64,000 nucleotides of DNA from Micropterix aruncella. Taxonomy: Eukaryota; Arthropoda; Insecta; Lepidoptera; Micropterigidae. Numbering within the stretch: the first letter of the stretch is position 1; every line of letters begins with the position of its first letter. Location of the stretch: positions 3,753,921-3,817,920 of the forward strand of contig OX155973.1 in NCBI GenBank assembly GCA_944548615.1. The letters are read 5' to 3'. The notes under the pieces are model-generated. The model made no database searches. It saw only the letters and a list, made by a program, of their open reading frames with translations, and was not told where the DNA came from. Below are positions 44,495 to 56,845 of the stretch, piece by piece. A program made the translations under genes and the position numbers.

Positions 44495-45264
44495 TTGGGC
44501 GGTGTCGACTACAACGGGCGAAGCCGTCACACCAGGCTGGTATAACAATATATGATCGTTCTTTCAGCCGTGGGATAAGCGTAAAAGCGTAAGAAGCACC
44601 AGGAAAGGTAAGAGCGGGCAGCCTCGACCCCTGAATAGCAGTTTGGAAGGATATCTCCGCCTGGAATTATCCATCAAGATACCTCCTTCCTCCCGACTGG
44701 TACAAATTCGAATTCGGTACAAGTCTGAATATAAATTTGAGTACAATTACAATTTCTGTTTAGGATGTGCGTCTAATCTATATTTGAATATGTTTACACT
44801 CCACGCTTCAACCACTTCAACAGGTAAACTGTTCCACTGATCCACAATCCGGTTGGTTAGGAAATGTTTCCTGGGATTCATGTGGAATCGTGTTTTCTCG
44901 AGCTTAAAGTTGAGTCCTCGCAGATTATGCTTGTAGTTTCGTTTGAAGATAGAAGGCAATTCGGGGCAATCGTAGCATCCGTCGAGGATCTTATATGCCT
45001 CAATATGAAGCAATACTGATTCCCGACTCCCCCGGCTGTCAATGGGAATGCACAATCGATTGGCTGACGCCGCACGATGCACAAACCGTCCAAAAGCGCC
45101 CGAAGATTGACTCCTATGGGAGACTGGCCCGCAGGCCAGAGTCCTACCCGGGCTCGCTCTTCTGCGTTGAGGCCGCCGGATAGGGGTTGACCCGTGCATT
45201 TGGCCAATCCTACATATCTACATGGGTCTTAGTGGCCAAACTGCAACAGGGCCCATTAACTCCC
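44495..45264 (-). repeat. REP-A copy (diverged subfamily) carrying LINE sequence
   Basis: The hairpin-end part is 44495-44722 and the 5' part 45009-45264. ATATGATATGATATG lies at 44480-44494 and 45265-45279. Because this is a simple tandem motif, the 15-bp duplication is suggestive rather than decisive. Confidence 0.8.
44724..45008 (-). mobile_element. LINE fragment inside REP-A
   Basis: The frame reads EAYKILDGCYDCPELPSIFK, then RNYKHNLRGLNFKLEKTRFH and SLPVEVVEAWSVNIFKYRLD. It matches 40797-41112 but reaches further toward the ORF end without a stop and lacks the last ~57 bp of 3' UTR and tail. About 210 bp of REP-A is replaced. Confidence 0.8.
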
Positions 45265-45329
45265 ATATGATATGATATGATAATATGATATCTTTCTTTA
45301 TTGCAGGTTGTGATGGGCATTCAGTGAGA
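45265..45329 (-). mobile_element. Tail and last bases of another minus-strand LINE
   Basis: TATGATATGATA units are followed by ATATCTTTCTTTATTGCAGG. The same form (tandem tail then TCTTTATTGCA) begins the LINE at 8612. REP-A at 44495 appears to have inserted into this tail. Confidence 0.5.
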
Positions 45330-45660
45330 GTCTTCGTTTTGTTTCTTTGGCTATTCATGCGCTGTCTCGTCAAAATGGATTCAGAAAGGTATGTTGATCC
45401 CTTTATTTTGTTACTTCTTTCCTTTATATCTTAAGCACATCTTTCACCCGTTAGGAAGTCATGGTGTTCCACTCAGACCAAGTCAGGACAACACCATAGC
45501 AATACCATCACATCATACTTCATTTATCGTCCATTCTGTTCGATTTTGGAACCAGCTTCCGCGTGTTATCCGTCGTGCAATTTCATCACACTGCTTTTGT
45601 AAAATATATTTTCTGAGATAAATATATACCGTAAACTGCACTAACTATAATCTCCTGTCC
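45330..45660 (+). mobile_element. LINE C-terminal fragment
   Basis: The frame reads HPLGSHGVPLRPSQDNTIAI, then PSHHTSFIVHSVRFWNQLPR and a stop at 45621. It is a LINE ORF2 C-terminus of the VH-RFWNxLP type. No tail was assigned. Confidence 0.7.
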
Positions 45661-45734
45661 AAACAATGGGTCTGATTTTTTTAATAAAATAGGTTATCCA
45701 GTGGAAAGGAAGAAAGTTTGAACTATTATATTTA

Positions 45735-46240
45735 TTTTGTCATGAACATGATTAGATGCTGAGCGAAGCAGAACAATTATTACGGCGATAGAACTCTTGA
45801 ATTCATTGTTCCAAAATTATTCAATCACTTTTCTATAATATTAGACAACTCAATCAGCAAATACTTACTAAAGAAAACATTGGAACTTATACTACTAAGC
45901 AACCTAAATAATGACTTTCCCAGGCGAGCTAATTAAAATAATTTAAATATTATGTAATATAAATACTATAACGGAGAAATTAAAAACTATATTATTATAA
46001 ATTAGCATAAATACGTAAAAGCATTAGCATAACTATAACAAGTAAAAAATCTATTAGACTTTAAAATTAGCATTACCATCACTATGTAGAATAATTAGGG
46101 TAAACTAAGCTAATTAAGATAAGTTAGGTTATGTTAGGGCATAAGTATAGATATCTAGTATAGCTAATTAAGCCTCACTGGGCCTAGGCCTGTGTCGAGA
46201 CATTCAAAATGAAATTGAAATGACATACTTCTTTTATAAC
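45735..46240 (+). mobile_element. LINE C-terminal relic
   Basis: The translation contains YGDRTLEFIVPKLFNHFSII, then LLKKTLELILLSNLNNDFPR and a stop. The following 300 bp are AT-rich and probably 3' UTR, ending near CCTAGGCCTGTGTCGAGAC. Confidence 0.5.
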
Positions 46241-46354
46241 CTGTTTTGTATATCGCTCTTTTTTCCGTAAAAAAAATACTTTGGGCAGTTTTTATACCTG
46301 TTTCACTTTTCCATTTCTGTATAAGTATTAATAAATATATTACCCATCACTTAA

Positions 46355-46616
46355 CCCTTCAGGCCTCGGCCCCTCAGCCGATTGAATAGTTGATGTCCCA
46401 AAAATTTTTAGTAAAAATTAGTAAAAAAATTGAATTATAACACTGTCTCACCAAAACATTTATTAATGCCAAACCACTGTATCCATAATTAAAATAAAAC
46501 AAATTAACATAATAAAACATAATAAAATAAAACAAATTAAATTAAAATAAAATTAAAACGGGGTCGTCACGCTGAATCGTGTTGTGGCCGATATCGGCCA
46601 ATCGAGGCCTGAGGGG
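46355..46616. mobile_element. piggyBac-like MITE, 262 bp, in TTAA
   Basis: TTAA occurs at 46351-46354 and 46617-46620. Termini CCCTTCAGGCCTCG and, on the opposite strand, CCCCTCAGGCCTCG match as inverted repeats. The interior is AT-rich with no transposase. TTAA targeting and CCC ends point to mobilisation by a piggyBac-type transposase, which is inference. Confidence 0.75.
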
Positions 46617-46620
46617 TTAA

Positions 46621-47439
46621 AGCCATATCGCACTGATTTCAAATTATGACTTCAAATCTCAAAACTGGTTTTTTCGACAAACCTCTTTTTTCCTGTGGTT
46701 TTGAAATGTAATTCATAACGAAACTTCTTATAACAATTAGCTACTGTTTATATAGTTTGTTGTCTGAGTAAGGATCGCCATTTCCGAGTAATTATGACTT
46801 AAAGGGATAAAGGCAGATTTATATTTTATTTATTTTCATAATAAATAAAAGAAAATACTAAAAAACTGACTCGATATGTAATTCGGCAAGGATTTCAAGC
46901 TTCAGAATAAGGCTTTTAATTACCGCAACATTAAGCCGCCACTGAATCGTATTGACTTTAAAAAAACGCAAAACTGTGGCTTGCAGTGTGCGTCAGTCAG
47001 TATTGCAAGACCTTGAATCTAGCTCTTTGCATTCTAATGCTTGCAAATCAATACTGGGTAATATATTTTCAGCTATCGGTACGGTTTCATGAAAGAATTC
47101 GCTGAAGCGGCCGTTATTTATGGCTCGGTAGTACGACAATCGTTTTGTGATCGGGCGGGCGGAACCGAACTAACTACGTAAAATGGATAAAGTATTAGAG
47201 GAGGGTGTGGTGGCACGGGCTACGTAAATCAGGGACCATTGCGACCCACTGTCGCACTGAAGTCATAAAATAAGAGAAGACATTTCCAATTATGTTTCTA
47301 AACTCCGTAGTACATTTTGGCAGCCCTTCTGTGCCAGTGAAATGCAGGTGGCGCTGATAGCGCTGATGGCGAAACTGAATCTTTAGACTTCAAAAAAAAA
47401 AGATTCGCAATTTATTTACCATATCATCACTAACATCTT
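46621..47439. other. Unassigned stretch
   Basis: No gene or repeat recognised. 46920-47270 looks less repetitive than its surroundings. Confidence 0.35.
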
Positions 47440-47800
47440 GCAGGCCGTATTTCGTTGAATCTGGTTGTCATGACAATGTATGCCGCTTATATATACCAGG
47501 GTGTTATGTACGCACGAAAAAATATCAGCACCACTTCAACAAATTCGGATGTTCATTCGCATAACACGCGAAACAAACAAGACTTGCGCCCTTGCAAAGT
47601 GCGACTAAATAAGGTTAGAAATAGTTTCCTGTATCAGTCCAATATTTTTTATAACAAGATTCCATTGTGCGTCAGGGGTCTTGGAGACGTTCAATTTAAG
47701 AGCAAGGTCCAGGATATGCTTTTTAAGAACCCAATGTATTCTGTTAAGGACTTTGAGAGTATTGATTTTCCTAATCTTCCATAATTATTTTTATTACTAT
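47440..47800 (+). mobile_element. LINE C-terminal fragment
   Basis: CRPYFVESG at 47443 shifts frame into AAYIYQGVMYARKN. It continues DVHSHNTRNKQDLRPCKVRL, then SNIFYNKIP, FKSKVQDMLF and a stop at 47784. The layout matches the LINE piece at 2820-3520 (HSHNT, then LP, then F-K). T-rich sequence follows, but its tail is not clear. Confidence 0.75.
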
Positions 47801-48555
47801 CTTTTCTTATTTTTTATTTTTTTTATTTTCTAATTTTGATTATTTACATTACTAAATACAACCATTGATTATCATTCTATTGCGACATTGTTATTGATTT
47901 AATTTTATATATTTTTTAATTTCATTTTTTATTGTTTTATAACCGACTCTTCGTTTTTATGTTTTGACTATGCAGTATTTTAACAGCTCCAACTATTTAA
48001 AAAAAGATCTTAAATCTTTATTTTAAATTAAAATATTAAGCGTTTTACAATTAAAAAAATAAATATACCACATAAGGTATAATACCAGTTATTCAATTTC
48101 ACTATACCAAGAGTAGGGTTAGAGTAGTATTCCTAACAACTGGCTTATTTGAAAAAATAAAAAGAATAAAATAATGGATCGCTTTTAGCAATTGAATATC
48201 GATAAAAACTCTCGCCAGCGCTATCGCATTGTGATAGCCGCTCTCTCGCTTTGCTATCGCTACTCAAATCATAGACTCTCGATTGGATCAAAAGGGGTGC
48301 GTTCGTCTGACTTCGGCTACTCATTCCGTCAAATATTGACTATCATAGTCGCGCAGTTACGAAACAGTAACAGTAATGTGGTACTTAAATATACCAATTG
48401 CCTTCCATGGCGATGCCATTCCCAAATAATTCCACTCTTCTGCACGTTTGCACTTGTTACTGTAACAAAATCACTTATCTGTTGAATTTCGCACGATTTT
48501 TCTCGGGTTTGGTTCAGTTCCAATGAAACGTTGGTTCAGTTCCAATGACAATGCA
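47801..48555. other. Unassigned stretch
   Basis: A direct repeat GGTTCAGTTCCAATGA occurs twice at about 48509-48548. No gene was recognised. Confidence 0.35.
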
Positions 48556-49600
48556 TTTTTATGGTAGGCGTGACCTGATTCTGTACCCAGGGTTGGCTGC
48601 CGATGAAAGGGCTCCTCAACGGTCAACAGCACAGTTATGAAATTTTGTATACTCATTCGATTATGATAGACCGATCTAAGTTTTACTAGGACATGGCTGC
48701 TGCGCTCATGGTTGGCTCCCGACGATGGGACTCCTCAACGGTCAACAGCACAGAAACGACATTTTGTACACACATTAAGAGGCCGTACACGAAATTTTGC
48801 GCATTTCGTGAATTTACGTAATTTGGCAGACGTGAATTTAAGGTTAAAATACTGTATTTCTATAAGTTTTATTGCACAACATAAAAGATCATTTATATTA
48901 TTGTCTAATGAGTGAGCTACTTTTTTGGAAATTATTATAGAATTTTGATTAATTGACCTTAAACCGGCGACTGTTTGTGAATTTTTGCTGTAAGAGGTTT
49001 AGAATATAACATATTTACGAATCGTTTTGACATCTAAACGATATGAAAAAATTACAATGTATTGTTGTGAAAGTACTCTATATAATAAGTGAATCACTTT
49101 TTACTACTTTCATATAAAATTGTTTTAATTTTGGCCTTTTAGAACTCTCGTTCATAAATGAAAAAACAACAGAAATAAACTTTAGTTCAATATCAATCCA
49201 TTTCCTCAAAAAAAAATGCAAAACATTAATTAAAATTGGCAATAAAGTCTATTAAAACAATCTAATTCTCGCGTTATGATACTCGCCTATGATACGATTC
49301 ACGCCTCAAGTCAGCTAGTCCCCGCCGAGCGCTTCCAAAGGGTGGATGTATCTCTTTGGCTCCGAAAATCCTACCTACCTATAGTTATATTATACCATTG
49401 ATTATAGAGGTATCACGGCCCACATAGATTTCGTACACGGCCTCTTAAATTGTGATAACCCGTTTTAAGTTTCACCGCGACAGGGCTGCTGCACCCAGGG
49501 TTGGCTTCTAACCAGGGGACTCCTCATTGTATCTAGCATTTTAATAAAAGCTTGTTTTTAGAAATGTGTTTATACTATTATTATTTTATATTCTGCGTGT
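48556..49600 (+). repeat. REP-B array split by a MITE, with 3' terminus
   Basis: It begins GTGACCTGATTCTGTACCC, has two units to 48774, resumes at 49449, and ends with TTTTAATAAAAGCTTG at 49540. This is the most complete copy, showing both ends. Confidence 0.8.
48779..49444. mobile_element. MITE with GAGGCCGT termini in TTAA
   Basis: TTAA at 48775-48778 and 49445-49448 flanks termini GAGGCCGTACACGAAAT and, in complement, GAGGCCGTGTACGAAAT. The 666-bp interior is AT-rich with no transposase. The termini do not begin with CCC, so a piggyBac origin is uncertain. Confidence 0.7.
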
Positions 49601-49649
49601 TTTCTTTCTTCGTGTGATTTCGTTTTTACTTATAGCTTGTGATACTGGA

Positions 49650-49836
49650 CTTGATTCAAATTCAAATTCAAAATTCTTTATTAATCTATAATATTACATA
49701 TGATTTTAAATTCAAAGCCATCCTAACTATGCCTCGCCTGTACTAGGGTAGGCTTAATTGGATTGGATTTTAGTTGAACTGTTGATTTAAATGACGACTT
49801 CAGCCAGTATGAATTCTCTTTTATATTTAATCGTAC
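49650..49836 (-). mobile_element. LINE 3' end
   Basis: TTCAAATTCAAATTCAAAAT tail units are followed by TTCTTTATTAATC, and GCCTCGCCTGTACTAGG lies further on. It forms part of the left flank of the next REP-A copy. Confidence 0.6.
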
Positions 49837-49850
49837 TGCATATACAATAG

Positions 49851-50520
49851 GGGAGTTAATGGGCCCTTGCTGAGTTGGCCACGAAGACCCATTCTGTTGG
49901 CGAAGACCCATGCTGTCAGGGTTGGCCACACTCACGGGTCAACACCTATCCGACGGCCTCCACGCATGAAGTGCGAGCCTGGGTAGGACTCTGGCCTTAT
50001 GGTTAGTTTCCCCTTGGAATCAACCTTCTGGCGCTCCTGGACGGTCTGCGCACCGTGCGGCATAAGCCAATCAATTGGGCACTCTGACTAACAGTCGGGG
50101 GTGTACTGGAAGCAGTACTAGAGCGGGGGTGGTTACGGACCTTACGGCGACTGCTCTTGAAACGACCATCGGCTACCCGATCCTGGGTGAACAGCCGGGC
50201 AAAGGACGCCGTGGTTCGCGATAGATTCGGTTTACACCGCTTCGGAAGGGAGAGGACCGCGCAAGCGGCCTCGAACTCCTAACCAGTCGAGAGACCTGAG
50301 TAATCTGGTCGCAATTGGAAGTAAGGGCGCTAGTGTAAGCCCGCTGGGTAACACTCCTGGCTATCTCGCGGTTAAGGCGTTGGCCTCTTACGGGTTTGTG
50401 GCAGAGCTAGACGGTGGACTGTTTTGTCTAAGTCTTCTGCGCTCACTCCAGGGAGATAACGACTAATCGTTAAAACTTCCTGAGGTGACGGGCTCGCCCA
50501 CTGTAGTAGACAACCCTTAT
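49851..50520 (+). repeat. REP-A copy with target duplication and an empty-site match
   Basis: TGCATATACAATAG (49837-49850) and TGCTTATACAATAG (50521-50534) flank a 670-bp body running from GGGAGTTAATGGGCCC to GTAGACAACCCTTAT. A related locus at about 56500-56556 (opposite strand) carries the flanks joined with a single TGCTTATACAATAG. A 16-bp internal duplication (GAAGACCCAT) near 49890 is private to this copy. Confidence 0.93.
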
Positions 50521-50534
50521 TGCTTATACAATAG

Positions 50535-51982
<1,448 letters not shown>

Positions 51983-52619
51983 CGGAAATGACTCGACCGA
52001 TTTGAATTATTATTTTTTTGTTTACCTTGGATTCAGTGGTGGTTTACAAAAAAAAATATTTAGGAAAAACTCAAAGAAACAACTGAAGATAGAAAAAACC
52101 GAAATTGGTCATTTTGGGAAATAGGACACTTTCAATAGATGGCGTTCGCGGCGATCCTATTGTTTGACAGCTGCGCCATCCATAACTGTTATTCATTTCG
52201 TGCGATTGTGTAAAATTTCAAAAAGTCGTACGAAAAGGTGAAAAAGTCGAAAAAGTCAAGAGTCGAAAATGTCAAAAAAGTCAAGAGTCGAAAAAGTCAA
52301 AAAAGTCGAAAAAATCGGAAATAAAAAAAGTCTAAAAAGTCAACAAAAAAAAAGTCGAAAGATTCAAAAAAGTTGAAAAAGTCGGAAAAGTCGAAAAAAC
52401 ATTTATATTTCATGTATATTCAATACATTGAATGTATTTTAATTACAAACGACATTCATTTAATAACCAAACGAAACTCAAACCGTACATGATTCGGCCA
52501 AATAATAGATTTCAATGAATTGGATTTGGAAGGTTGATTAGGATCAATAAACGTTTAGGAAGAGTTACAATCAAATCAATTTTAGGTGGTACGAAGTTCA
52601 CCGGGTCATCTAGTATTTT

Positions 52620-53080
52620 ATAAAACCGTCTTCGTAGGCAGAGTCGCTTCGGTTTCATAAGATGATGTAGTTAGAAAAGCGCCGAAGCATGATCGACGCA
52701 GTATATATGCATAAGTTTATTAACAATCGTGTTGATGCTAGTCGAATCTTGGAGCATATACATTTTTTCGTGCCTTCTCGACTAGCTCGCTCGCAACGTT
52801 CCTTCCAACTGACAATGGTCAATTTCAACTATGCACAGAATGCTTTTCTTTATAGAGCTTGTCATCATTACAACTCCGTATTTATGGATATTGATATATT
52901 TGCCACGCATTTAAAAATCTAATTATGAATATATTACAAGTAATCTGTGTACTATAAAATTATCGATTCTCCTCTTATCTTTGTATTTCCATAACTAACA
53001 TTTTTTATTTTCGTACACATAACGTGTTACATTACATAAATATATATTTTTTTATTTTTACTATCCATTTATTTAATAAT
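52620..53080 (+). mobile_element. LINE C-terminal fragment after the Helitron
   Basis: The frame reads AVYMHKFINNRVDASRILEH, then FVPSRLARSQRSFQLTMVNF and FMDIDIFATHLKI-stop at 52922. It is a LINE ORF2 C-terminus with the RLARS and DIDIF landmarks also seen at 4036-4554. AT-rich 3' UTR follows. Confidence 0.75.
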
Positions 53081-53084
53081 TCAT

Positions 53085-53725
53085 TCAAAATCAAAATCAA
53101 AATGTTCTTTATTCATATAGACACAATTAAATATTATTTTGAATTTATGTTCTTATGAAGCGTCCGAGCCTTACTCCCAAGCCGTTTTATCATTTACATA
53201 ATCAGAAAATTGTATAGTATGCTTTTTATACAATTTTGCTTTGATGGTGGCTTTAAACTTATTTACAGATAGTTCTCTAATAGTATGACGAAGTTTGTTA
53301 TAGAAGCGTATACATTGTCCCAAAAAAGAATTGCTTATTTTGTGGAGACGAGTAGCACGTACAACAAGGTTATGCTTATGTCTAGTATTAACATTATGAG
53401 TGTCGCTTTTTTTTAAAACTTGTCATTATTCTTGTGGACATACAACAGATTTTCGTATATACATATATTTTGATGCAACAGTAAGAATATTTATCTCTTT
53501 GAATTTTTCTCTAAGTGAAACCCGAGGACCAAGTTTATATATAGCTCTTACAGCACGTTTCTGTAGTATAAAGATGTTACTGAAATCCGCACAGCTTCCC
53601 CAGAGAAGAATCCCATAGGAGATAATGCTGTGAAAGTAACTAAAGTATACTATTCTTGGTCTATGTACATCAGTCAGCCGCCTTATTGTTTTAACTGTGT
53701 ATGCCGCTTTATTTATTACCATATT
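53085..53725 (-). mobile_element. LINE C-terminal half, nearly open
   Basis: The minus strand ends in TTTTGA-type units at 53085-53105. The frame reads SYFHSIISYGILLWGSCADF, then ILQKRAVRAIYKLGP. After a frameshift it continues THNVNTRHKHNLVVRATRLH, IRFYNKLRHTIRELSVNKFK and FSDYVNDKTAWE. This is the whole post-catalytic end of a LINE ORF2. It meets the previous LINE tail to tail. Confidence 0.8.
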
Positions 53726-54029
53726 TACATATTTATGAATATATTTACTGTTTTTTTGCTCTATTTACTTTTTATTTAATATTTTTATACTTTGGACTGT
53801 TTAGTAACTTAGAAATTATTTCAGCATTATTTTTTGTTTTTTTTTTAAAACCCTAACAATTTCACTTTAAATAAATACTTGTATCTTTTAAACTTTTCTT
53901 TTATATCGCATAGCGCACTATATGACCGTTTATTAGGTGGAAACATATAAATAGTTTATGTTTGTTAAATTTTGATTTAGTTATTTTTTTTTACTGTGTT
54001 TCCCGAATAAAATAAAATAAAATAAAATC
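53726..54029 (+). mobile_element. LINE 3' UTR with AAAAT tail
   Basis: AT-rich sequence ends CCGAATAAAATAAAATAAAA at about 54006-54029. AGTGTCGCTT occurs after the tail and at 53398-53407, which could be chance. Confidence 0.5.
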
Positions 54030-54724
54030 AGTGTCGCTTATATAATCACTCCTTTGATTTTCTTTTTTAAATAATGTCTCTTACGTTCCTACAATAAAGT
54101 TTTGTTAATAATCGCCACTGCAATGTTGATACTTGATAGAATACGGGTTTTCGCGTTACTAAATTGAAATACTTACGTCATATTATAACCAGTAGTAAAT
54201 ACCACAATATTCCTGGGATGAAAGCAGGCTGTAGGGGTCGAGGAAGATGCGGAATTCGATAATTAGTCAACATTACATAGTCCGCCCGCGGAAACCGCTT
54301 TGTCCATAAATTTCTGTCGCATCGGGCCGCCGGAAAAGCTTTCAGCGCCTCGGAAGAGTATTTGCCTTCGCTTGTACCCTTGCGGGCGAAGGGTCGCGGT
54401 CGTGTCGCGTCTTTTTCGACCGGGTCATAGATTAGTCAGAGAGTCGCGTTTATTTACAACCGATTTGACACGACGTTGAAATTGCTTGATCAACGCGACG
54501 CTCAATCAAAAGACAATAACACCAATATCAACCTTATCATGACGCTCTTATTAATTTCTTTATTTGTTCATTTCTTAAGAAAACATAAAGCTTTGCTAAA
54601 CTATTTCACAAATGTGATCGTAACAATCAATGTGAGGTAGTTTACTTCTAATCAAGAAACGAAGACTATCGCGGTTGTATGACATTATGAATATGATACA
54701 AGAGAGCTTTCTTACCATACATCA
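54030..54724. other. Unassigned, locally complex stretch
   Basis: 54220-54520 is GC-richer and not obviously repetitive, so it may be unique DNA. No exon or protein similarity was recognised. Confidence 0.35.
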
Positions 54725-55195
54725 AGGGCGTGACAGATCGAATAAGTAAGATGCTAAACAAATTTGATATAAAAACGATCTTCAATCCGACCCAAAATAT
54801 ACCTCGATTTTTGAGGCATGTAAACGCTGTAATACCACTGCAAACCCGGGTGTGTATAAAGTCGAATGCAGCTGCGGTTTAGCCTACGTTGGAGAAACGA
54901 AACGGCGCATAGCCACGCGACTACAGAACACATCAACGCTGTTAAAAACGTTCAGCGAGAAAAATCGGCGATCTGCAAACATATATTGGATACCGGAAGT
55001 AACCACTGGGTACAGTTTCAAAATCCAATTGTACTATCCAAGGAACAATTCTACTTTCCTCGCATGATCCGGGAAACCATTGAAATAAGAAGATTTCCGA
55101 ACTTTAATAGAGACGACGGATAAAAACTCTCTTCTTCATGGAACCCTCTTCTTAAAATGTTCCCACCGCCGAACCCCAAACGCAAGGACGTAAGA
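54725..55195 (+). mobile_element. Penelope-like element, GIY-YIG endonuclease end
   Basis: The translation begins IKGVTDRISKMLNKFDIKTI, the linker typical of Penelope-like proteins. It continues in another frame as GVYKVECSCGLAYVGETKRR, whose GVY...YVGET pattern is the GIY-YIG core with the following arginine. After a second frameshift come EHINAVKN, SAICKHILDTGSNHWVQF and EQFYFPRMIRETIEIRRFPN. A stop interrupts the usual closing segment, which resumes KLSSSWNPLLKMFPP. These elements encode a reverse transcriptase fused to this endonuclease. The RT part is absent here, and two shifts plus a stop make the piece dead. Confidence 0.85.
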
Positions 55196-55205
55196 CAGGA
55201 TACAA

Positions 55206-55520
55206 CTTGGGTTGTCAACTACAACGGGCGAGCCCGTCACCACAGGAAGTTTGAACGATTAGTCGTTTTATCTCCATGCAGTGAGCGTAGAAGACTTGGG
55301 ACAAAACAGTCCGCCATCTAGCTACGCCACAACCCGTAAGAGACCAACGCCTTAACCGCGAGATAGCCTGTAATGTTACCTGGCGGGCCGACACTCGCGC
55401 CCTTACTTCCAATTGTGATCAGATTTCTCCGGTCTCTCGATTGGTTCCGAGTTCGAGGTCGCTTGCGCGGTCCACTACCTTACGAAGCGGTGAAACGGTG
55501 TATACCGAATCCCATACATA
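55206..55520 (-). repeat. REP-A, hairpin-end part, broken at a Helitron
   Basis: It runs on the plus strand from CAACTTGGGTTGTCAACTAC to TATACCGAATC. The Helitron begins a few bases later, and the rest of REP-A is not found beyond it. Confidence 0.85.
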
Positions 55521-56408
<888 letters not shown>

Positions 56409-56845
56409 TTTATAATATAAATAAATTAATACTTTAATACAAAAAAATAGTACATAGATAAATAAGTCGTCAACATAATACTAATATAAATAAATTAATG
56501 GGCGTTTTCTATGGTTCTATATAATTCTATTGTATAAGCAGTACGGTTAAATAAATGAATGATGGAACCTAGTATCATATAAGGTCATCAGACGATTCAT
56601 AAGAGCATTTTGTACATAATTAGTATTTGCGCGTTGCAATTTGAATGTTAGAGAAGCTAATGATTAGCTTGACCTGTATGTATGCATGTGGCGGAATCTT
56701 TCGAGTTATTTTTCACTAACTTCCTGACGTCTGAATAATTTCCAAATTTGCATATGTTTTGAGAACCGTTGATTGATGTGATAACCGATGTATTAGGGAC
56801 CGATGATGATAAATAGAAAAATAAAATACTTCATTTTATATTTTA
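56409..56845. other. AT-rich stretch containing an empty site for REP-A
   Basis: Its complement at about 56500-56556 reads CCGTACTGCTTATACAATAG followed by AATTATATAGAACCAT. This equals both flanks of the REP-A copy at 49851-50520 joined together. The rest is unassigned. Confidence 0.75.

Noticed and set aside
53398..54042. AGTGTCGCTT at 53398 and 54031 as the target duplication of an intervening LINE.
   Set aside because: The minus-strand LINE frame reads straight through the first copy, so the two are not borders of one insertion.
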